DNA from: Tectiglobus sp965247245
Lineage (GTDB): Bacteria > Pseudomonadota > Alphaproteobacteria > Rhizobiales > Hyphomicrobiaceae
Length of the DNA: 64,000 nucleotides
Direction: 5' to 3'
NCBI GenBank assembly: GCA_965247245.1
Contig: CBDFGV010000003.1
Coordinates: 3,100,001-3,164,000, forward strand
Part shown: positions 35,575 to 43,128 of the stretch, one piece after another
Layout of the letters: each line of letters opens with the position of its first letter
Position numbering within the stretch: position 1 is the first letter of the stretch
Notes under the pieces: model-generated
The model's input: the letters and a program-made list of their open reading frames with translations, nothing else
The model's database searches: none
Told to the model about the DNA's origin: nothing
Program-made: the position numbers and the translations under genes

Positions 35575-37551
35575 CTACCCAGTCGCAGTCAGCTCGAGTG
35601 TCTTAGGTGCCGGCGCACTGACCTGGGCAGGTTGTTGCACCGGTGCCGGAGCTGGGGCCAACTGGTCGGCAGCTGCAGTGGCCTGGATTGGCTGCGCTGT
35701 TTGCGGCGCCTGCACTGGCCTCTGCGGCGGCATCTGCGGCTGTGGCTGAGCCTGTGGCTGGACCTGAGGCTGAACTGGGCGCGCCTCTGCCGTGATCTGC
35801 GGCGCCTGCTGGGCACCTGAGTTAGGCATCGCCTGTGGCTTGTGCGGCTGGCCCACCCGCGGGAACAGCGCTGCAAGAACCTGCTTCTTCGGTCCGAACA
35901 TTTCGGCACGGCCATTCCGCAGCGACAGGATCTTATTGGCTGCCAGGATGGCACTCGGTCGGTGAGCCACGATGACGACAATCTTGCCCGCAGCCCGCAT
36001 CCGCTGGATCGCTTCATTCAGCGACTGCTCGCCCAGTGGGTCGAGGTTGGAGTTCGGTTCATCCAGAACGATCAGGAATGGATTTCCGAAGACCGCCCGT
36101 GCCAGACCAATCCGCTGGCGCTGACCACCAGACAGCGTCATGCCGCCTTCACCAACCGGCGTGTCGTAGCCGTTCGGGAAGCTGAGGATCATCTCATGGA
36201 CGCCGGCAAGCTTGGCCGCGGCATGGATCTCTTCCGTAGTTGCATCTTGCTGGAAGCGAGCAATGTTCTCAGCAATTGTTCCGTCGAAAAGCTCGATGCT
36301 CTGCGGCAGGTGCCCGATCGCGTCACCCAGTGTTTCAGCCGAGTAGTTGGCGATGGGTACGTCATCGTAGCGAACTTCACCGCGCGATGCTTTCCATGCA
36401 CCAACCAAAGCTCGGATTAAGGTCGACTTTCCGCAACCCGATGGGCCGATGACGCCAAGCGCATCGCCGGCTTCGATTTCGAAGCTAACGCCGGCCAAGG
36501 TTGCAGCGCTGCAGCCCGGAGGCACAATGGCCAGGTCGCGAACCGACAGCTTCTGCTGAGGTGTTCCCATGCCATGCTGACGCTCGCTGGCACCAGGCAG
36601 CATCACGATCAGGCTGCGCAGACGCTTGTAGGACTGCCACGCAGAGCTGTACGAGCGCCACTGGGCAATCGACTGGTCAACCGGCGCCAGGGCCCGCGAG
36701 AGGATGATGGATCCGGCAATCATTGCACCGGCAGACATCTCGCCAAGGATGACCAGGTAGGCACCAACAGCCAGCATGGCGGACTGCAGAACGAAGCGTA
36801 TCGTCTTGGTCATCGCGCCGAAGATACCTGCATGATCTGAGAGTTCCCGCGACAGTGCGATAGAATTCACATATCCGGCACCCCAGCGGCGGCAGAGGTC
36901 ATCGCCCATGCTCATGGCGGCAGCTGCCTCGGCATTGCGCTTGGCATCGAACAATAATGAGTGCGATGCACCGTGCATTTGGTTCGCCGCCTGTGTCGGC
37001 AGGCGCATTACGTATTGCTTCACAGCCGTAATGATAACCAGGACCACTGCCCCCAGAGCAGCCGTCAGCGCCAGCGTCGGGTGCACGAAGTAGAGAAATC
37101 CGAAATAGATCGGCATCCATGGCAAATCAAACAACGCGGAAGGCGCTGATCCCATCAGAAAGTTGCGAATAGTGGCCAGGTCCTGCAGCGGGTCGTGCTT
37201 TCGTGCGTGTGGTCCGAAATAGAGCGGCAGTCGCAGCGTCGCATCAAACAGGCGCGGAGCAAGCCGGTGATCGAAACTTGTGCCGATCCGCGCCAGCAGC
37301 TTGGTTCGCATAGCTTCAAAAAGGCCGTAGCAGGCATAGAGCAGAAGCGCCAAGGCACTCAACGCAATCAACGTCGGCAGTGATTTGCTGGCGAGAACTT
37401 TGTCGTAGACCAGCATCATGAACATTGGGCCGGTCAGCATCAGCAGATTAGAGACAAAGCTCAATCCGGCAACGCCTATCAGTGGGCCGCGAATGATCGA
37501 AACGGCATCTCTCAGAAGTCCTTCGCCGTTGTTCTGCATCGGGTTTTTCAT
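35575..37551 (-). CDS. Type I secretion ABC transporter (PrtD-like) with Pro/Gln-rich C-terminal tail
   Basis: A 658-residue exporter subunit with fused membrane and ATPase domains. The membrane part starts at GPLIGVAGLSFVSNLLMLTG and has the family's PTLALTAALGAVVL and SRALAPVDQSIAQWRSY. The ATPase has Walker A GPSGCGKSTL, signature LSGGQRQRIGLARAV, Walker B FLIVLDEPNSNLD and the His of VAHRPSAI. It ends in about 95 extra residues of Pro/Gln/Ala (PQVQPQAQPQPQMPPQRP), not found in usual PrtD proteins of about 560-580 residues. It drives ATP-dependent export of proteins with C-terminal signals. GAAGGGACAG precedes ATG. The repeat-protein genes lie just upstream, so they are the likely cargo. 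Confidence 0.92.
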   Translation of the reverse strand: MKNPMQNNGEGLLRDAVSIIRGPLIGVAGLSFVSNLLMLTGPMFMMLVYDKVLASKSLPTLIALSALALLLYACYGLFEAMRTKLLARIGTSFDHRLAPRLFDATLRLPLYFGPHARKHDPLQDLATIRNFLMGSAPSALFDLPWMPIYFGFLYFVHPTLALTAALGAVVLVIITAVKQYVMRLPTQAANQMHGASHSLLFDAKRNAEAAAAMSMGDDLCRRWGAGYVNSIALSRELSDHAGIFGAMTKTIRFVLQSAMLAVGAYLVILGEMSAGAMIAGSIILSRALAPVDQSIAQWRSYSSAWQSYKRLRSLIVMLPGASERQHGMGTPQQKLSVRDLAIVPPGCSAATLAGVSFEIEAGDALGVIGPSGCGKSTLIRALVGAWKASRGEVRYDDVPIANYSAETLGDAIGHLPQSIELFDGTIAENIARFQQDATTEEIHAAAKLAGVHEMILSFPNGYDTPVGEGGMTLSGGQRQRIGLARAVFGNPFLIVLDEPNSNLDPLGEQSLNEAIQRMRAAGKIVVIVAHRPSAILAANKILSLRNGRAEMFGPKKQVLAALFPRVGQPHKPQAMPNSGAQQAPQITAEARPVQPQVQPQAQPQPQMPPQRPVQAPQTAQPIQATAAADQLAPAPAPVQQPAQVSAPAPKTLELTATG

Positions 37552-37757
37552 GGTCTCTGTCCCTTCTAGTCCGTTCCGCGAGCCTCGCTTTGCGCGCGAC
37601 GGCCGCCCGTATTCAGTGACCTCAGACTAGGAACAGTGTGCCGCGCGATCAGTGGCCTGCTTCACACTCCGGAAAAATCTCTTCCGCGCAGACTTCGGGA
37701 CAAAGAAAGCCATGCAATTTCATGCAGTTAATACAGATGCGCGTTCCCAACGCAAAA

Positions 37758-37787
37758 AGGGGCGACCCCGTACCGAGGACCGCCCCT
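37758..37787 (-). terminator. Rho-independent terminator after the shorter repeat-protein gene
   Basis: Minus strand AGGGGCG pairs with CGCCCCT and is followed by TTTT (37754-37757 complement). Ends the 37.8-38.4 kb gene separately from the exporter gene. Confidence 0.7.
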
Positions 37788-37808
37788 GTTGTTTAGCGAC
37801 ATTCGAAC

Positions 37809-38432
37809 TTAGAAGCCGCCCATATCCTCGACCGGCGCCGGCGCATCACCACCAACACCTTGATCTCCCACGCCAATCAGGTCTCCACCGTTGACGTTGC
37901 CATAGCCGTTGAAGGCCGACACTGTCTGAACCTGAACGCCGACATTGACGCCATTGCTGACATCGACATTCACGTCCACACCGGCACCATTCACCGAACC
38001 ATCCGGACCGACGGCGTAGTTTCCGGCAGACTGCTCACCGATGATGGTGAAGTCACCTTGATTGACGTTCCCGACACCATTGAATGCCGAAACGTTCTGG
38101 ACTTGCGTTGCAACATTAGTTCCTCCGGAACCGCCGCCCTCATCACCGACATCCTGGAACGCGCCAATAGTGAAGTCTCCACCGTTGACGTTGCCAGAAC
38201 CATTGAAGGCTGAAACGTTCTGAACTTGCGTCCCAACATTCGCATCGCCGCTATCGGCAACGGGTCCACCAACTTCACCTTGATCGCCAACGTTCTGGCG
38301 CGCTGCAATGGTGAAGTCACCGGCGTTGATGTTTCCAGCACCATTAAAGGCGCTGATATCTTGGATTTGCTCAGCAACATTGAAGTCGCTGCTTCGGCCC
38401 CAGGACGCGGCCCAGGCATCATAGATTGACAT
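37809..38432 (-). CDS. Tandem-repeat protein, probable type I secretion cargo (shorter)
   Basis: A 207-residue protein without a Sec signal. It begins MSIYDAWAASWGRSS and then has four copies of a repeat centred on QVQNVSAFNGSGNVNGGDFT, spaced by Gly/Asp-rich links of varying length, one enlarged (SVNGAGVDVNVDVSNGVNVG). It ends in acidic-hydrophobic PAPVEDMGGF. No cysteine. The repeats are rich in Asn, Gln, Gly and short hydrophobics, as in beta-solenoid or curli-type fibres, but do not match RTX nonapeptides. Its start motif, repeats and tail match the larger neighbour at 38702-39643. GGAGAACACAA before ATG. Nearest to the exporter gene; I infer export by that system. Confidence 0.75.
   Translation of the reverse strand: MSIYDAWAASWGRSSDFNVAEQIQDISAFNGAGNINAGDFTIAARQNVGDQGEVGGPVADSGDANVGTQVQNVSAFNGSGNVNGGDFTIGAFQDVGDEGGGSGGTNVATQVQNVSAFNGVGNVNQGDFTIIGEQSAGNYAVGPDGSVNGAGVDVNVDVSNGVNVGVQVQTVSAFNGYGNVNGGDLIGVGDQGVGGDAPAPVEDMGGF
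37809..38432 (-). repeat. Four protein repeats, about 40-50 codons each
   Basis: Repeat cores QIQDISAFNGAGNINAGDFT, QVQNVSAFNGSGNVNGGDFT, QVQNVSAFNGVGNVNQGDFT and QVQTVSAFNGYGNVNGGD. The core is nearly fixed while the linkers differ, so the unit is held by selection on the core and not by recent duplication. Confidence 0.85.
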
Positions 38433-38641
38433 TTGTGTTCTCCGATTTGTTCATTCCGTAAAACATGATTAGCTGCTGATGATGTGCCCCTGTGAGCATG
38501 GCAGTTGAGCGAAACATAGAAGAACAATGCCTAATTGCCTGTGAAACCCATCACAATCAGACGTTATTCATTGAGATCCCTTTAATATTCAAATATTTGC
38601 TCAGGACATGTCACTAATAAAACATATCTAGAAACTCCAGC

Positions 38642-38669
38642 GCCCCCATGTTCAAAAGAACATGGGGGC
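38642..38669 (-). terminator. Twelve-base-pair perfect hairpin after the larger repeat-protein gene
   Basis: GCCCCCATGTTC, loop AAAA, GAACATGGGGGC. It stands about 30 bases beyond the stop at 38702. No clear T-run follows on the minus strand, so it may stop transcription or cap the message end. Confidence 0.6.
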
Positions 38670-38701
38670 TATAAAAGTATCAGTCTTTATTCCGACTTGG
38701 A

Positions 38702-39643
38702 TTACATACCCATGTCGTCGATCAGCGGCGCATCACCAACGTTCTGCTCTGCAACAACCGTGAAGTTGCCACCGTTTACGTTGCCAACACCGTTGAACGC
38801 TGTGACGTCCTGTGTCTGGATGCCGGTGTTGATGTCGGTTCCGCCATCGAAGAGCGAGCCGGCGGAAGGTGCTTCAATGTCACCAACATTCTGGCTTGCA
38901 GCAACTGTGAAGTCACCAACGTTGACGTTTCCTGCACCGTTGAACGCTGTCACGTTCTGCGTCTGCGAACCGAAGTTGTCCTCGAACGATCCGCCACCGA
39001 AGGATGGGATGGATGCGCCTGGTGCTTCGATATCACCAACGTTCTGCTCTGCAACAACCGTGAAGTTGCCACCGTTGAAGTTGCCTTCGCCGTTGAACGC
39101 TGTCACGTTCTGCTCCTGAATGCCCGTGTTGATCTCGGTTGAACCATCGATCAGAGAGCCTACAGATGGAGCTTCCACGTCACCAACATTCTGGCTGGCA
39201 GCAACAGTGAAGTCACCAACGTTTGCGTTACCTGTGCCGTTGAAAGCCGTTACGTTCTGGGTCTGAACACCGAGGTTATCATCGAGTGACAGGTCAGCCA
39301 GCGATGGGATTGAAGCGCCAGGTGCTTCAACATCACCAACATTCTGCTCTGCAACTGCTGTGAAGTTGCCGCCGTTGAAGTTACCTTCGCCGTTGAATGC
39401 GGTAACAGTCTGCTCCTGGATGCCCGTGTTGATGTCGAGAGAAGCATCAAGCAGCGCACCCACAGACGGAGCTTCAACATCACCGACGTTCTGCGAAGTC
39501 GCAATGACAGCATCGCCGTAGTTCTGGTTAGCTGTACCATTGAATGCGGTTACGGTTTGAGTTTGTTCACCGGTGTTGATGTCAACGCCCAGATCAACGA
39601 GAGGACCCCAAGATGCGAGCCAGCTTGTGTATGGTGTAGTCAT
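38702..39643 (-). CDS. Tandem-repeat protein, probable type I secretion cargo (larger)
   Basis: A 313-residue, cysteine-free protein without a Sec signal. After MTTPYTSWLASWGPLVD come six repeats of 49-51 residues, each built on Q-x-Q-x-VTAFNGxGNxNxG[ND]FT followed by AxxQNVGD[VI]EAP. Two subtypes alternate: one with INTGIQEQ and EGNFNGGNF, the other with DNxGxQTQ and NVGDFTVAASQNVGD. The chain ends APLIDDMGM. Very acidic; likely a beta-rich fibre or solenoid. The start, repeat core and tail are shared with the protein at 37809-38432. GGAGAATTCACA before ATG; own terminator-like hairpin. I infer export through the neighbouring ABC/HlyD pair and a surface or matrix role. Confidence 0.8.
   Translation of the reverse strand: MTTPYTSWLASWGPLVDLGVDINTGEQTQTVTAFNGTANQNYGDAVIATSQNVGDVEAPSVGALLDASLDINTGIQEQTVTAFNGEGNFNGGNFTAVAEQNVGDVEAPGASIPSLADLSLDDNLGVQTQNVTAFNGTGNANVGDFTVAASQNVGDVEAPSVGSLIDGSTEINTGIQEQNVTAFNGEGNFNGGNFTVVAEQNVGDIEAPGASIPSFGGGSFEDNFGSQTQNVTAFNGAGNVNVGDFTVAASQNVGDIEAPSAGSLFDGGTDINTGIQTQDVTAFNGVGNVNGGNFTVVAEQNVGDAPLIDDMGM
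38702..39643 (-). repeat. Six alternating DNA repeats of about 150 bp (period-two order of about 300 bp)
   Basis: On plus the units recur as CACCAACATTCTGGCTTGCA or CACCAACGTTCTGCTCTGCA blocks every 147-153 bases. Neighbouring units differ more than next-but-one units, so the array grew by duplication of a two-unit block. This makes it prone to length change by recombination. Confidence 0.85.
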
Positions 39644-40037
39644 TGTGAATTCTCCTGTGTGTATCTTTTGAAGTGGTCACTTTGGTTTGAGTTGTTTCAG
39701 GTTGTTGCCGCTGGGCTGTTCCGTTTGCCCCCCGGCGATGAACACAACTTAAGAAAAACGGGCTTGAGTTGCTGTGAACCGGTTCACAAGAGATTCACTT
39801 TTTTAGTTTTTTGTTCACCATAAATAAAAAAGCGAAGGTTTATAATGACTTGCAGGAGAAATAAAATCGACAGACATAAAGGTCGGCGCTTTCGCAACGC
39901 TATCTCTGCAAAAAACATAATCGGCATACGGGCAGCAAATTTTCATCCGCCTTGCCCAAAGCGATAGGCCTGAAATGAAAGAAGCCCCTCCGCGAGGGAG
40001 AGGCTTCTCAAGTCCGTGTGTAATGTCAGGCAATCGG
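39644..40037. other. Promoter and terminator region of the repeat-protein genes
   Basis: AT-rich, no gene seen. It holds the leader of the larger repeat-protein gene and, at its right end, the terminator of the acidic-protein gene (39981-40007). No secure -35/-10 pair assigned. Confidence 0.4.
39981..40007 (-). terminator. Rho-independent terminator after the acidic-protein gene
   Basis: GAAGCC pairs with GGCTTC, extended by CTC/GAG past one mismatch; on the minus strand the stem is followed by TTTCATTTC. Confidence 0.6.
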
Positions 40038-40823
40038 TTAGTAGGCCATGCCAGCATCTGCTTCGATGATCGGGCCTTCGCCTGGCAATCCGCCTGCATC
40101 AGGTGGTGGTAAGGCAGGTCCGCTCGATCCATCGATGACCAGGCTCTCCTGGGTTTGGATGGCATTGAAGTCGCCACCGATGTCGATCACGCTGCCATCG
40201 TCGGCAATCAGGTTGATCTCCGTATTCTGGATCAGCGTGTTGTTGACGATGTCGAGGTCAAGCTCTTCGATAAAGACGAAGATATCCTGGCCATCGCCGT
40301 CACCATAGGCACCTGGTGGCAGTTGGCCGGTCAGAATGGCTTCATAACCGCCCGCCTCAGCAAATGCTGCCATGTCCCAGCCCATGGCATCGCCAAGAAA
40401 GCCAGATCCTTCACCAGTGCCACCGCCACCGACAGCTCCACCGCCGTAAGCGGCTGGCGTCACACTGACACCGGCATCAACGGCGTCAGGCTGCGCGCTG
40501 GTGGGGATTGCGGCTGCAGTACCCTGACCAACAGCACTGCCGATGTCGTTGCCAGCACCATCTTCTCCGGCACCAGTTGCATCTTCTGCAGCGCTGCCCT
40601 TGGCCAGCGATTCAGCTTCGGTTGACGGGCCCTTGAGCGGCCCTGCCGCTGCTTCTTCAGGGGCTGCCTCTTCAGTCAATGCCGTTTTGGCCGGTTTTGG
40701 CGCAGATCCAAGCTCCTCGGCCTCAGGCTGAGGTGAGCTATATCCTTCATTTGGCTTCAGGAAATCACTGTCGTCCGACTGGTCGACGTAACCCTGCATA
40801 GCGGTTCCGCGGCGGTCTTTCAT
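40038..40823 (-). CDS. Acidic low-complexity protein, possible third secretion cargo
   Basis: A 261-residue protein with no Sec signal and no cysteine. ATG 40823 follows AAGGAGAG and is chosen over 40895. The first half is disordered, rich in Ala, Glu, Gly, Pro (TEEAAPEEAAAGPLKG, AVGGGGTGEGSGF). The second half is ordered: DIFVFIEELDLDIVNNTLIQ, NTEINLIADDGSVIDIGGDF, NAIQTQESLVIDG, with GGDFNAIQTQ resembling the repeat core of the neighbours, then an acidic end GPIIEADAGMAY. No family recognised. It lies between the larger repeat-protein gene and the divergent Crp-type gene. Cargo, chaperone or capping subunit are all possible. Confidence 0.6.
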   Translation of the reverse strand: MKDRRGTAMQGYVDQSDDSDFLKPNEGYSSPQPEAEELGSAPKPAKTALTEEAAPEEAAAGPLKGPSTEAESLAKGSAAEDATGAGEDGAGNDIGSAVGQGTAAAIPTSAQPDAVDAGVSVTPAAYGGGAVGGGGTGEGSGFLGDAMGWDMAAFAEAGGYEAILTGQLPPGAYGDGDGQDIFVFIEELDLDIVNNTLIQNTEINLIADDGSVIDIGGDFNAIQTQESLVIDGSSGPALPPPDAGGLPGEGPIIEADAGMAY

Positions 40824-41072
40824 CTCTGTCTCTCCTTCCATTTTGCGCCGCCGGTTCACGCCTGGCGCAGATGGTTTACGTTGATCCGATTTCACAAAGT
40901 CCAGGTCCAGGTTATTCAGCTAACCTGATTGCACTTGCAGGCTTTTTACGGCTCGGCCTGGATTGGCGCAGTGAACTGCTTCACAATGGATTCGGGCGTC
41001 ACGCGAATTGCAGTTTGCCGCCCTTGCAAGAGTGCTGTCAGGCGGCAGGCCAGTAAGACGGAAGAAATTGAA

Positions 41073-41753
41073 ATGATTGATCAAATTCCACTTTTCGAAG
41101 GCTTGTCGGAAGAAACTATATCGACGCTTCAGCAACAGATCCGGCAACGTAAATTGGCCAAGTCCGAGCATCTCTTCAGTCCGGGCGACGACTCGGACTC
41201 GATGTATCTTGTCCAATCGGGACGTATTCGGATCTGGACGGTTTCGGCGGCAGGCGCGGAAATCACCTTGAACGTGCTGACACCTGGCACCGTCTTCGGC
41301 GAGATCGGCCTGCTCGATGGCAGCGAACGGACGGCCGGTGCTTCGGCCCTGGATGCCGTCGAGCTGATGTCCATTTCGCGGGCAGCCTTCGACAACGCGC
41401 TTGACCGTGATCCGCAGCTCGCCCGCAACGTCATCGCATTTCTCTGCGAACGCCTGAGATGGATCAGCGCGCGCTTGGAAGACTCCGCCCTGCGCAGCGC
41501 ACCAGAACGTCTAGCAAGAATGCTGGTTCACCTTTGCAACGACTACGGCGTCGACAGCGCCGAAGGCATTCAATTGTCCATCAATCTGACCCAGGGTGAG
41601 TTAGCGCGCTGGACGCAGATGTCGCGAGAGAGCCTAAACAAGACCCTCAATCGCTGGGCCGACGAGGGGTTGCTCGCCCAGTCACGCGGCAAGATAACTG
41701 TCAAGGACAGGGATCGACTGGAGGATATTGCGGAGTTTGGCGAGGAGGAATAG
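41073..41753 (+). CDS. Crp/Fnr family transcriptional regulator
   Basis: A 226-residue regulator. The N-terminal cyclic-nucleotide-binding domain (MIDQIPLFEGLSEETI onward) has a phosphate-binding cassette FGEIGLLDGSERTAGASA, close to that of true cNMP binders. The long C-helix is followed by a winged helix with recognition helix TQMSRESLNKTLNRWADEG. It lacks the FNR iron-sulfur cysteines. ATG 41073 follows GGAAG; the upstream frame is antisense-rich and unlikely. It is divergent from the acidic-protein gene and next to a class III cyclase gene, so it may answer cAMP or cGMP and control the export cluster. Confidence 0.9.
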   Translation: MIDQIPLFEGLSEETISTLQQQIRQRKLAKSEHLFSPGDDSDSMYLVQSGRIRIWTVSAAGAEITLNVLTPGTVFGEIGLLDGSERTAGASALDAVELMSISRAAFDNALDRDPQLARNVIAFLCERLRWISARLEDSALRSAPERLARMLVHLCNDYGVDSAEGIQLSINLTQGELARWTQMSRESLNKTLNRWADEGLLAQSRGKITVKDRDRLEDIAEFGEEE

Positions 41754-41787
41754 CGACCTCGCGTCTGCGCATGTGAGCCCCGGTTGC

Positions 41788-43128
41788 TTAGTCGCCAGGG
41801 GAATGCCCGAACGTCTTGCAGATGTGGGATGCACGAACGCGGAAGATTGTCTTCTCATCATCTGCCGGAATGTGCGTCTCCAGCAACCCGATCAAATCAT
41901 AGACGTGCGGCTTGCCCTTCATGTAGCGCTCGACAATCAGCTTCGAAAACGGGCCGACGTGAACGGCCAGCGCCTTGGTGATCATCTCGATGCACTTTTC
42001 CGATGGCTGCTCCGGTTGCGGATCAAATTCCCCCTGCAGCTCCGGATCAAACTCCGGCACCTGCAACGGAACATGCTTGTCCTCTGGTTCGACATCCATC
42101 GGAACATTTACGGTTACCTGCGCTGGCTCGTCGGCGTCTGCAGGCCCGCTCGCAATTTCATCACCGGCTGGCTCTGGTGGCTCAAACGGCATCCCTAAGT
42201 CTGGAACCGCTTCTGGCTGCGAAGCGTCCTCAGCAGTCTGCTCCGGCGCGATTGGTACGGGAAAACCCATTTGAGCATCAGGTCCCTGGGCGGCGTCAGG
42301 CTGCAAGGCAGCTGGAACAACTATGCTATCGTCAGTTGCAGCAGCCGCTTCAGGAGCGGAGACTTCCGGTGCATCTCCAGTGACCGGCCCAGAGATAGTG
42401 GCACCAGCCTCGTTCGTGCTTTCTTCCTCTGACGGTGCATCCCGCTTGACGATTTGGACGACAGCCTGCTCATCAAGGATCCGGCGCAAGGCTTCTCTAT
42501 CGAGCCTGGTCGTCCGATCCAGACTTGAACCCGGAACCTCTCTGGTATCAGTTGGCGTGCGTGCTGGCGGTTGTTTGACGGCGAATGTCGAGACACGTCG
42601 CGGAATGTTCTTCAGCCGCGGCACACCGCGTTCTTCGAACGTCGCCGAAACGCGGGCTGACACGGCATCCATCACGGGACCGGACACCAGCATCTCACCC
42701 GGCTTGCAGAGCGATTCCAGTCGGGCTGCGATGTTCAGGGTTTCACCGTAAGGAAGCCCCTCATCGATCAACACTTCGCCGAGATGAATACCGATCCGCA
42801 GCGGCATATCACCGAGATGTGGACGTCCGGAGAGCACCCGTTGAATCTCCAGACCGCACTGGACAGCGCCAACCGCACTTTCAAACAGCGCAAAGAAGCC
42901 GTCGCCCGGCATGCCGAACAGCCAGCCGTTATAGGTCTCAAGCTCTTTCAGCCCAATTGCCCTGATCTCACTGAGCGATGACACCGCACTTGTCTCGTTG
43001 AGCGACATCTTGCTGCTGAAACCGGCGATGTCAGCGGCAAAGACAGCACGAAGAATACGTTTGTGGGTGCGCGTCTGTGGGGCCTGAGTTCCACCATCTC
43101 CGCCCGATGCTTGATCGGACTCGGTCAT
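41788..43128 (-). CDS. Class III adenylate/guanylate cyclase with C-terminal domain shared with the kinase
   Basis: A 446-residue protein. The N-terminal class III cyclase domain has metal Asp33 (FAADIAGFSSKM) and Asp76 (GMPGDGFFALF), and the transition-state pair in LNIAARLES (Asn132, Arg136), so it should be active. A long acidic Pro/Glu/Ala linker (about residues 195-370) leads to a small domain, EMITKALAVHVGPFSKLIVE, resembling the ends of the kinase encoded upstream. It makes cAMP or cGMP; the choice cannot be read safely. Its ATG overlaps the kinase stop by one base (TGATG), so the two are translated together. Confidence 0.88.
   Translation of the reverse strand: MTESDQASGGDGGTQAPQTRTHKRILRAVFAADIAGFSSKMSLNETSAVSSLSEIRAIGLKELETYNGWLFGMPGDGFFALFESAVGAVQCGLEIQRVLSGRPHLGDMPLRIGIHLGEVLIDEGLPYGETLNIAARLESLCKPGEMLVSGPVMDAVSARVSATFEERGVPRLKNIPRRVSTFAVKQPPARTPTDTREVPGSSLDRTTRLDREALRRILDEQAVVQIVKRDAPSEEESTNEAGATISGPVTGDAPEVSAPEAAAATDDSIVVPAALQPDAAQGPDAQMGFPVPIAPEQTAEDASQPEAVPDLGMPFEPPEPAGDEIASGPADADEPAQVTVNVPMDVEPEDKHVPLQVPEFDPELQGEFDPQPEQPSEKCIEMITKALAVHVGPFSKLIVERYMKGKPHVYDLIGLLETHIPADDEKTIFRVRASHICKTFGHSPGD

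Noticed and set aside
38702..39643. Regular short repeats that could suggest a CRISPR array
   Set aside because: Units are about 150 bp, in frame, and encode a continuous repeat protein with a ribosome site; no short repeat-spacer pattern.
37809..39643. RTX toxin or adhesin
   Set aside because: No GGxGxDxxx nonapeptides; the repeats are Asn/Gln-based.
41073..41100. FNR-type box TTGATCAA near the Crp-type gene
   Set aside because: Lies inside the coding start and lacks the four-base spacer of an FNR site.
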